Source: DASVXQ01 sp046727955 (GTDB lineage Bacteria; Actinomycetota; CALGFH01). Taken from it: DNA of 12,766 nucleotides. The stretch is taken from assembly GCA_046727955.1 (NCBI GenBank), contig JBKPDO010000275.1:1-12766 (forward strand), in the 5' to 3' direction. The notes beneath the pieces are model-generated. The model was given only the letters and a program-made list of their open reading frames with translations. It did not search any database and had not been told where the DNA came from. The translations under genes and the position numbers were made by a program. This document shows positions 6,318 to 11,745 of this stretch, in pieces (the stretch's first letter is position 1; each line of letters starts with the position of its first letter).

Positions 6318-7126
6318 GCACGATCGACCCCGGCGCCCTGCCAGGTGCCGAGGCGGTGGCCGGCGCGGCCCGGGCACTGCTGCCCCGCCTGCGGGAGCGG
6401 CCGGCGGTCGCGGTGGTGCTCGGCTCCGGCCTCGGCGGGCTCGCCGGCGAGGTGGGCGATCCGGTCAGGGTCGAGGCGTCCGAGGTTCCTGGGATGCCGG
6501 TGCCGCGCGTCGCCGGCCACGCCGGCACGCTGCTGTCTGGCAGGCTGGCGGGCGTGCCGGTGCTGGCGCTGGCCGGCCGGGTCCACATCTACGAGGGCTA
6601 TTCCGCCGCCGAGGTCGCCTTCGCCGTCCGGGTCGCCGCCGAGGTCGGCTGCCGCGCACTGGTGGCCACCAACGCCGCCGGAGGGCTCGACCCCGAGCTG
6701 GCGCCTGGCGACCTCATGGTCCTCGCGGACCACATCAACCTACTGGGCGACAACCCGCTGCACGGCGCTGCAGCGTTCGTCGACATGATCGACGCCTACG
6801 ATCCCGCGCTGCGGTCGGTGGCGGCACGGGTGGGGGCGGAGCGTGGCATGCCCCTGCGTGAAGGCGTGTACGTGGCCATGCCCGGCCCCTCCTACGAGAC
6901 CCGTGCCGAGGCCGCCATGCTGCGCGCCATGGCCGCGGACGCGGTCGGCATGTCGACCGTGCCCGAGGTGATCGCCGCGCGCGCCCGCGGACTCAAGGTG
7001 GCCGCGATCTCGGTGATCACCAACCGCTGCGGCGCTCCGACCACCCACGAGGAGGTCCTCGAGGTCACCGAGCGGGCCCGTCCCAACCTGCGGGACCTGG
7101 TGCTCGCGCTCCTCCCCGCAGCCTGA
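6314..7126 (+). CDS. punA: Purine nucleoside phosphorylase (trimeric, class I)
   Basis: The enzyme cleaves purine nucleosides with phosphate to free base and (deoxy)ribose-1-phosphate in purine salvage. The 270-aa length fits the trimeric low-molecular-mass class. Motifs in order: phosphate loop GSGLG (37-41), GHAG (68-71), GRVHIYEGY (88-96), TNAAGG (119-124), base-site GPSYETRAE (191-199), GMSTVPE (212-218) and ITN (235-237). Glu195 and Asn237 match the Glu/Asn pair that recognises 6-oxopurines, so inosine/guanosine are expected rather than adenosine or methylthioadenosine. The segment after ITN (RCGAPTTHEEV) is shorter than the AAG-containing version of common bacterial PNPs. The ATG overlaps the SIS stop by 4 nt, so it is the last gene of the manB run; this position is less usual than the rest of the cluster, and ahcY follows 154 nt later. 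Confidence 0.93.
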   Translation: MSTIDPGALPGAEAVAGAARALLPRLRERPAVAVVLGSGLGGLAGEVGDPVRVEASEVPGMPVPRVAGHAGTLLSGRLAGVPVLALAGRVHIYEGYSAAEVAFAVRVAAEVGCRALVATNAAGGLDPELAPGDLMVLADHINLLGDNPLHGAAAFVDMIDAYDPALRSVAARVGAERGMPLREGVYVAMPGPSYETRAEAAMLRAMAADAVGMSTVPEVIAARARGLKVAAISVITNRCGAPTTHEEVLEVTERARPNLRDLVLALLPAA

Positions 7127-7155
7127 GGGCGCACGGGCCGCCGTACATGCCGCCG

Positions 7156-7161
7156 TATATC
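7156..7161 (+). promoter_or_regulatory. ahcY: Weak candidate -10 box for ahcY
   Basis: TATATC at 7156-7161 is the only AT-rich hexamer in the PNP-ahcY gap that resembles a -10 box. No convincing -35 partner is seen. If used, the leader to the TTG start would be about 113 nt and would include both hairpins at 7181-7222. Confidence 0.25.
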
Positions 7162-7180
7162 CTGACCGCAAGCTCGCGGG

Positions 7181-7222
7181 GGCTGTGGACAGCCGTTTGA
7201 GTGCCGGAGAGGAGTCCGGCAC
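7181..7222 (+). promoter_or_regulatory. Two tandem hairpins in the ahcY leader
   Basis: Hairpin 1 is GGCTG-TGGA-CAGCC (7181-7194). Hairpin 2 is GTGCCGGA-GAGGAG-TCCGGCAC (7201-7222), a perfect 8-bp stem whose 6-base loop is itself Shine-Dalgarno-like. They lie 59 nt or more before the ahcY TTG. No T-tract follows, so they are not an ordinary intrinsic terminator of the PNP operon. I could not match them to the SAH or SAM riboswitch consensus. They could be a protein-binding, attenuation or mRNA-stability element. Confidence 0.45.
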
Positions 7223-7280
7223 ACTCACATCTCGAACCAGCTCTGCCCGATCCACCGGTTTTGCCGCTGAAGGAGGAGCT

Positions 7281-8534
7281 TTGCCGTACGATGTCACCGA
7301 TCTCGCCCTTGCCGACGAGGGGCGACTGCGAATCGAATGGGCCGACCGGCACATGCCAGTGCTGCGTGACATCCGCGCCCGCTTCGAGAAAGAGCAGCCG
7401 CTGACGGGCCTGAGAATCGCCGCCTGCCTGCACGTGACCACCGAGACCGCCAACCTGGCCCGCACCCTGAAGGCCGGCGGCGCCACCGTGACCCTGTGCG
7501 CCTCCAACCCGCTGTCGACCCAGGACGCCACCGCCGCCGCGCTGGTCCAGCACTACGGCATCGACGTGTACGCACGCCGCGGGGTGGACACCGCCGGCTA
7601 CTACTCCCATCTGGAGGCGGCCCTGGACACTCGCCCCAACGTGACCATGGACGACGGCTGCGACCTGGTAACCCTGCTGCACACCAGGCGCCGCGAGCAG
7701 CTCCCCGACGTGCGGGCCGGCACCGAGGAGACCACCACCGGGGTGATCCGCCTGCGCCAGATGGAACGTGAGGGCGCCCTGGCCTACCCGATCATCGCCG
7801 TCAACGACACGCCGACCAAGCACCTGTTCGACAACCGCTACGGCACCGGCCAGTCGACCATCGACGGGATCCTGCGGGCCACCAACCTGCTGCTCGCCGG
7901 GACCACCTTCGTGGTGGCCGGCTACGGCTACTGCGGTCGCGGTCTGGCGCTGCGCGCCCGCGGCATGGGCGCCAAGGTGGTCGTGACCGAGGTGGACCCG
8001 GTGCGCGCGCTGGAGGCCGCGATGGAGGGCTACAGGGTCGCGCCGATGCTCCAGGCGGCCCGCGAAGCGGACGTGATCGTGACGGTCACCGGCGACCGGG
8101 ACATCCTGCGCCGTGAGCACTTCGAGGCGGTGCGGGACGGGGTGATCATGGCCAATTCCGGCCACTTCGACGTCGAGATCGACAAGGTCGCCCTGCGGGA
8201 GCTGGCCGTCTCGACCACTCGCGTGCGGGAGAACGTGGAGGAGTTCGTGCTGCAAGACGGCCGCCGGCTCAACCTGGTGGCTGAGGGGCGGCTGGTGAAC
8301 CTGGGCGCCGCCGAGGGGCACCCCGCCGCGGTGATGGACATGTCCTTCGCCGACCAGGCCCTGTCGCTCGAGTGGCTGTCGCGGCAGCGACAGCTGGAGG
8401 TCCGCGTCCACGAAGTGCCACCCGAGATCGACGCCGAGGTGGCCCGCGTCAAGCTCGCGACCATGGGCATCGAGGTCGACACCCTGACCGAGGCTCAGGA
8501 GCGCTATCTGCACTCCTGGACCGAGGGGACCTAG
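7281..8534 (+). CDS. ahcY: S-adenosylhomocysteinase (short form)
   Basis: The enzyme hydrolyses S-adenosylhomocysteine to adenosine and homocysteine, relieving product inhibition of methyltransferases; it is a cytosolic NAD-dependent homotetramer. The start is the TTG at 7281 after a strong GAAGGAGGAG; the frame runs back to 7185 but the extra 32 residues are low-complexity and cross the leader hairpin. The product is 417 aa. Seen motifs: CLHVTTETANL with the substrate region, CASNPLSTQD, MDDGCDLV, GGTEETTTG-like GTEETTTGVIRL, KHLFDNRYGTGQS, the NAD fingerprint VVAGYGYCGRG, NSGHFDVEID and the C-terminal LTEAQERYLHSW. The length corresponds to the shorter form lacking the insertion found in long actinobacterial enzymes such as those of Streptomyces and Mycobacterium. 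It probably has its own promoter; PNP just upstream acts on purine nucleosides, but adenosine would first need deamination for a 6-oxopurine PNP. Confidence 0.96.
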   Translation: MPYDVTDLALADEGRLRIEWADRHMPVLRDIRARFEKEQPLTGLRIAACLHVTTETANLARTLKAGGATVTLCASNPLSTQDATAAALVQHYGIDVYARRGVDTAGYYSHLEAALDTRPNVTMDDGCDLVTLLHTRRREQLPDVRAGTEETTTGVIRLRQMEREGALAYPIIAVNDTPTKHLFDNRYGTGQSTIDGILRATNLLLAGTTFVVAGYGYCGRGLALRARGMGAKVVVTEVDPVRALEAAMEGYRVAPMLQAAREADVIVTVTGDRDILRREHFEAVRDGVIMANSGHFDVEIDKVALRELAVSTTRVRENVEEFVLQDGRRLNLVAEGRLVNLGAAEGHPAAVMDMSFADQALSLEWLSRQRQLEVRVHEVPPEIDAEVARVKLATMGIEVDTLTEAQERYLHSWTEGT

Positions 8535-8544
8535 GACCTAGGCT

Positions 8545-8587
8545 GTCCGGCCGGGGGCCTGTGGCCGGGCCTGTGGCCGGCGCGGAC
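8545..8587. terminator. Candidate bidirectional terminator hairpin between ahcY and RDD gene
   Basis: GTCCGGCCGG (8545-8554) pairs with CCGGCGCGGAC (8577-8587) over 10 bp with one bulged G. The loop holds a 12-bp tandem duplication (GGGCCTGTGGCC twice, 8555-8578) that can fold in several ways. It fills the 70-bp gap between two convergent stop codons, which is where a terminator is expected. There is no T-tract on either side, so factor-independent activity is uncertain. Confidence 0.4.
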
Positions 8588-8604
8588 TCGAGGTCACGGC
8601 GCGG

Positions 8605-9516
8605 TCATGTGGGTGGGGCGAAGCTGCCGTCCGGCGGCGGAGGCTCCGCCGCCGGGGGAGTCTCGGCGGCGGGGGCCGTCGGCGAGGCTGCTCTTGGCGC
8701 TCGTGCTTGCGTATGCGGCTGCGCCGCTCGTGGTTGCACTGCCGGGTAGGTGGGCGCGCCGGCGCGCTGGCGACGCTGGTAGACGGCCGCAACACAGTAG
8801 AGGAACAGCTCTGGCGGCACGCCGCGCGGCGGTGGTGGCCGCAGGCGCTCCACCAGCGGGCTCGCGAGCTGCACGGCGAGGCTCGCCCGCGGGTCGGGGC
8901 GCAGGCTCGGCGCGCGCAGCAGGAAGGTCCGCGCCGCCTGATACTCCTCGATCTGCAGCCCGCTCACGTCGAGGATCGCGGCGTAGGACTCGAGCCCGGG
9001 CGGCACCTCGAAGCTCACCGCCGCCGGCGCTGGCAGACCGCTGCGCTCCCGCAGCACCAAGGTCCCCGCCAGCATGTCCCCGAGTCGCTGGTTGTCATGG
9101 CTGAGCAGGATGAACAGCACAGCGAAGAAGCCCCCGCCGATGGCGAAGTCGACCAGCCCGAGCAGCGCCCTGACGGCGGCGTGGCGGAAGCGGACCGGCC
9201 CGCCCTCCTTGGTCACCACCCGCAGCCCCATGGCCGCTTTCCCGACCGTGCGGCCCCGCCACAGCGTCTCGCTCGCCACGAAATACCCGAAATACCACCC
9301 GGGGAGGAGGATGAGCAGGATCGCGACCGCCAGCCACACAGGAAGCGGCGCGCTGTCCGCGAAGACTCCGAGCAAAAAGAGGCCAGTGAAGCTCACGACA
9401 CCCACGATGACGCCGTCGATCAGGAACGCGAGGACGCGTGATCCCACGTTGGCCGTGGTGAACTCCAGCGCCACCGCCTCCGGGGTCACCATGCGGGGCT
9501 GCTCGACCTGCGCCAT
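8605..9516 (-). CDS. RDD family membrane protein with long proline-rich C-terminal extension
   Basis: RDD proteins are small membrane proteins, some linked to Na+/H+ exchange or osmotic tolerance; the role here is not known. In this 303-aa protein the RDD signature is seen as GSRVLAFLIDG (Arg27, Asp34), then RTVGKAAMGLRVV (89-101) and RLGDMLAGTLVL (144-155). Membrane helices are likely at about 28-50, 59-80 and 117-139. Residues 160-250 form a soluble, partly helical segment, and 251-303 are Pro/Ala/Gln-rich and probably disordered. The core RDD domain is about 150 residues, so nearly half the protein is extension. The ATG at 9516 lies 6 nt after the marR stop, with GGGAG about 10 nt upstream, so it is the second gene of a marR operon. 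Elsewhere in actinobacteria RDD and SpoIIM genes are often divergent neighbours; here two genes lie between them. Confidence 0.88.
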   Translation of the reverse strand: MAQVEQPRMVTPEAVALEFTTANVGSRVLAFLIDGVIVGVVSFTGLFLLGVFADSAPLPVWLAVAILLILLPGWYFGYFVASETLWRGRTVGKAAMGLRVVTKEGGPVRFRHAAVRALLGLVDFAIGGGFFAVLFILLSHDNQRLGDMLAGTLVLRERSGLPAPAAVSFEVPPGLESYAAILDVSGLQIEEYQAARTFLLRAPSLRPDPRASLAVQLASPLVERLRPPPPRGVPPELFLYCVAAVYQRRQRAGAPTYPAVQPRAAQPHTQARAPRAASPTAPAAETPPAAEPPPPDGSFAPPT

Positions 9517-9522
9517 TGATGG

Positions 9523-10017
9523 TCAGCTCCCGACGGTGTGGACGAGGGCGTCGGTGAACCTGGTGAGAAGGCGGGCGAGCTCCCGCCGGTCCCGCTCGGG
9601 CCAACCCTGCATGAGCCGGTCGTAGAGTGCCTGCCTGGAGCGGTGCGCGGCCCGCGCCACCTCGCGCCCTGCCTCGGTGAGCTCGAGGCGGATGCGCCGC
9701 CCGTCGGCCTGGGAGGCCACCCGCCGGACGTGGCCGGCCCGGATCGCGGCGGCCACGACGCGGCTGGCGCGCGAGGGGTCGATGCCGAGCCGTTCGGCGA
9801 CCAGACCGACGGTCACCTCCTGACCCGGCTGATCCGGCCCTTCGTCGACGGCGAACACCACGTCGAGCTGCGCGGGGTCGACGGCCTGGCCGAGGTCGCG
9901 GGTCGCGAGCCTTCCCAGCGTTCGCCTGGTCTGGCTGCGGCGGATCCTGACCATCGCCCGCTCGATCGCGGCCAGGGTCGGCGCCTCCCGCCGGCGGGTT
10001 GGCTCGGGGCTCCTCAT
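9523..10017 (-). CDS. MarR-family transcriptional regulator
   Basis: A 164-aa dimeric winged-helix regulator of the MarR type. Residues 66-115 hold the DNA-binding domain: VGLVAERLGIDPSRASRVVA for the helix-turn-helix and QADGRRIRLELT for the wing, with the DxR motif (Asp105-Gly-Arg107). Helices at both ends (about 15-58 and 117-160) form the dimer interface. The N-terminus is Arg-rich. It is the first gene of a pair with RDD and divergent from the unrecognised gene at 10115; the roughly 97-bp AT-rich gap carries palindromes placed over a promoter, as expected for a MarR-type repressor controlling its own region. Ligand or inducer is unknown: no conserved redox Cys is present in the protein, which has no cysteine at all, so thiol-oxidation sensing of the OhrR type is unlikely. 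Confidence 0.9.
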   Translation of the reverse strand: MRSPEPTRRREAPTLAAIERAMVRIRRSQTRRTLGRLATRDLGQAVDPAQLDVVFAVDEGPDQPGQEVTVGLVAERLGIDPSRASRVVAAAIRAGHVRRVASQADGRRIRLELTEAGREVARAAHRSRQALYDRLMQGWPERDRRELARLLTRFTDALVHTVGS

Positions 10018-10047
10018 GACCCGCAGCCTACCACCCGGCGATTGCTC

Positions 10048-10076
10048 TTGTCATATCTATGCTTAAAGCATATAGT
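10048..10076 (+). promoter_or_regulatory. Near-consensus sigma70-type promoter for the gene at 10115
   Basis: TTGTCA (10048-10053, 5/6 to TTGACA) and TATAGT (10071-10076, 5/6 to TATAAT) are separated by exactly 17 bp. Transcription would start near 10083, leaving about a 32-nt leader with a good ribosome site. This is the best promoter match in the window and is strikingly AT-rich for this genome. A palindrome occupies the spacer and part of the -10 box. Confidence 0.72.
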
Positions 10077-10096
10077 TGCTCTCGACATAGATATGA
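10051..10096. repeat. Perfect 11-bp inverted repeat flanking the central palindrome
   Basis: TCATATCTATG (10051-10061) and CATAGATATGA (10086-10096) are exact reverse complements. Each is itself quasi-palindromic (CATA-nn-TATG). They also lie in a 34-bp-period direct repeat of about 20 bp beginning TTGCTCT (10042 and 10076; 16 of 20 positions match). One copy is in the promoter spacer and the other over the predicted transcription start, so they look like two further regulator sites. Confidence 0.7.
10058..10072. promoter_or_regulatory. Perfect palindrome TATGCTT-a-AAGCATA, likely MarR operator
   Basis: A perfect 7+1+7 palindrome centred at 10065 lies within the promoter spacer and covers the first two bases of the -10 box. 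Size and symmetry fit MarR-family operators, and the divergent marR gene is next door. Binding here would block RNA polymerase on the + strand promoter; whether it also covers a marR promoter is unclear because I find no clean minus-strand promoter. Confidence 0.65.
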
Positions 10097-10105
10097 CTGA
10101 ACGGA

Positions 10106-10136
10106 GGGATCGTCATGAGGAAAGGGATCGTCATGA
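10106..10136 (+). repeat. 18-bp-period direct repeat duplicating ribosome site and start codon
   Basis: The 13-mer GGGATCGTCATGA occurs at 10106-10118 and again at 10124-10136. Both copies contain an in-frame ATG (10115 and 10133) preceded by a purine-rich stretch (GGAGGG and GGAAAGGG). The result is two usable start sites six codons apart. Confidence 0.8.
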
Positions 10137-10687
10137 AGAAGCGGGTGCTGGCGGTCGGCAAGAGCCGGCGCGTTCTCCGCAAGCTCACCGATGCGCTGAC
10201 GGAGGCGGGCTTCGACGCGCGATGGACCGATGACATACCCACGGCGTCGCAGCACTTCCGGCCAGGCACTGTGGACCTGGTCGCCTTCGGCCGCGGCGTA
10301 GGCGGCCAGGACCGGAGCCGCCTGAAGTCTGACTACCTCGAGGGCAACCCCGCTGTGCTGTTCGTCGAGGGGCTGGCCCCGGTCATCCCGCTGCTGCTGG
10401 CACAGGTCGAGAGCGCCTTCTCGGCGCGGAAGCGGGACTCGAGCGTCCTGGAGCGCGCGACGGCCAGTGATGGTGAGCTCACCATCACCGTCCGGGACGA
10501 CTGCGACCTGGAGGTGATGCTGTACCGCCTCGACCGCCTCTACAGGACCCATCGGGACGTCCTGCTCTCCCAGAGGGTGTCCGCGGGGACACGATCCGTC
10601 GCTCTCGGCGGCCGGGCCACTCGCCGCGGGGCCAAGTACGCCGTCGTGCGGGTCAACGCGACCGAGGTCTCGATCGCGGAGCTGTAG
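10115..10687 (+). CDS. Unrecognised protein: degenerate receiver-like domain plus predicted beta-rich domain
   Basis: I do not recognise a named family. From the ATG at 10115 it is 190 aa (184 from the ATG at 10133, where the conserved-looking KKRVLAVG strand begins). Residues 7-105 read as an alternating beta/alpha fold: KKRVLAVGKSRRVLRKLTDAL, then GFDARWTDD, VDLVAFGR, AVLFVEGLAP and a closing helix, in the order of a CheY-like receiver. The place of the phospho-acceptor Asp (after VDLVAF) is Gly-Arg, and no acidic pocket is evident at the N-terminus, so phosphorylation is unlikely. Residues about 115-190 alternate hydrophobic and polar residues (ELTITVRDD, LEVMLYRL, RSVALGG, YAVVRVNATEVSIAEL), suggesting a beta-sandwich. 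No signal peptide or membrane helix is seen. It is driven by the strong promoter at 10048-10076 and is probably the main target of the divergent MarR regulator. Confidence 0.75.
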   Translation: MRKGIVMKKRVLAVGKSRRVLRKLTDALTEAGFDARWTDDIPTASQHFRPGTVDLVAFGRGVGGQDRSRLKSDYLEGNPAVLFVEGLAPVIPLLLAQVESAFSARKRDSSVLERATASDGELTITVRDDCDLEVMLYRLDRLYRTHRDVLLSQRVSAGTRSVALGGRATRRGAKYAVVRVNATEVSIAEL

Positions 10688-10698
10688 GAGCCGGCACG

Positions 10699-10704
10699 TA
10701 GAAT
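10699..10704 (+). promoter_or_regulatory. -10 box placing a leaderless start at the spoIIM-like gene
   Basis: TAGAAT (5/6 to TATAAT) ends 6 nt before the GTG at 10711, so transcription would begin at or next to the start codon. No Shine-Dalgarno sequence is visible in the 23-nt gap after the previous gene. The -35 region is not recognisable. Confidence 0.5.
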
Positions 10705-10710
10705 CCAGGC

Positions 10711-11745
10711 GTGGACATCGATCGGTACATCGCGAGCAACGGCCCGGTCTGGGAACGGCTGGCGCAATTGGTGGCCCGCGCGCAGCGCGGTCCAGGTCGA
10801 TTGGACGCGGCCGAGCTGGACGAGCTGGTCCGGCTCTACCAGCGAGTGGCCACCCACCTCTCATACGCCCAGACCTACTACCGCGACCCAGCCCTGACCG
10901 CCAAACTCAGCGGCCTGGTGGCGCGCTCGGGCGCGGTAGTGTATGGGACCAGACCGCGCACGCTGCGCGCGATCGGGCGGTTCTTCGCCGTGACCTTCCC
11001 GGCCGCCGTCTGGAACGCCCGCCAATTCGTGCTGGTGGCGACGCTGGCGAGCCTGCTGCCGGCGGCCGCGTTCGCCATCTGGCTGGCCAGCTCACCGGCG
11101 GCGGTCGAGGCGAGCGCGCCCGCCGCCGTGCGCGAAGCCTATGTGAACCACGATTTCGAGGCGTACTACTCATCCGCCCCAGCCGCCACGTTCGCGTCGA
11201 CGGTGTTCACCAACAACGTGCTCGTGGCGTTCCAGGCGTTCGCGCTCGGCATCCTGCTCTGCGTGGGGACCCTGTTCGTGCTGATCGCCAACGGCGCCCG
11301 GCTCGGCCTGGCGCTTGGGCTGTTCGCCGCGGTCGGCCAGCAGCCCAAGTTCTGGGGGCTGATCCTGCCCCACGGGATGCTCGAGCTGACCAGCGTGTTC
11401 ATCGCTGGGGCCGCGGGCCTGCGGCTGGGCTGGACGGTAATCGACCCGGGCGACCGCCCGCGCGCGACGGCGCTGGCCGAGGAGGGCCGGCGGACGGTGG
11501 TGATCGTCGTCGGGCTCGTCCTCACCTTCGCCGTGGCCGGCACGATCGAGGGGTTCGTCACCGGACGGCCGTGGCCGACCGCGGTCCGGGTCGGGATCGG
11601 TGTGCTGGTGGAGGCCGCCTTCCTCGCTTATGTGGTGGTGCTGGGCCGCCGCGCCGCCGCGCGAGGGCTCACCGGGGCCCTCGGCGAGCAGGACGACGGC
11701 GGCTGGCTCAGCCAGCCGGGGATCACAGCCGCCCGGTCGCCTTGA
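10711..11745 (+). CDS. Stage II sporulation protein M (SpoIIM/DUF95) family membrane protein
   Basis: A polytopic membrane protein of the SpoIIM/DUF95 family. In Bacillus SpoIIM helps peptidoglycan hydrolysis during engulfment; in actinobacteria the homologue pairs with RDD, DUF58 and MoxR genes and its role is unknown, so no sporulation role should be assumed. The 344-aa product has a roughly 100-residue cytosolic helical N-terminus (LYQRVATHLSYAQTYYRD is typical) and hydrophobic segments at about 104-127, 168-193, 195-209, 218-240, 262-284 and 291-311. The family motif LPHGMLELTSVFIAGAAGLRLG spans 219-240. An extracytoplasmic loop at about 128-165 is Ala/Ser-rich. The GTG at 10711 is supported by the -10 box TAGAAT six nt upstream and by the MDIDRYI N-terminus common in the family. 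The last 23 nt overlap the convergent DUF58 gene. Confidence 0.9.
   Translation: MDIDRYIASNGPVWERLAQLVARAQRGPGRLDAAELDELVRLYQRVATHLSYAQTYYRDPALTAKLSGLVARSGAVVYGTRPRTLRAIGRFFAVTFPAAVWNARQFVLVATLASLLPAAAFAIWLASSPAAVEASAPAAVREAYVNHDFEAYYSSAPAATFASTVFTNNVLVAFQAFALGILLCVGTLFVLIANGARLGLALGLFAAVGQQPKFWGLILPHGMLELTSVFIAGAAGLRLGWTVIDPGDRPRATALAEEGRRTVVIVVGLVLTFAVAGTIEGFVTGRPWPTAVRVGIGVLVEAAFLAYVVVLGRRAAARGLTGALGEQDDGGWLSQPGITAARSP

Noticed and set aside
7195..7280. SAH or SAM riboswitch upstream of ahcY
   Set aside because: Despite the suggestive position and a GAGGAG string, I could not place the conserved core or pseudoknot partners of these classes; kept only as an unassigned leader structure.
7065..8513. 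482-codon open frame on the minus strand opposite ahcY
   Set aside because: It is the antisense shadow of a highly conserved ahcY in GC-rich DNA; composition is Gly/His/Val/Gln-rich with no recognisable domain.
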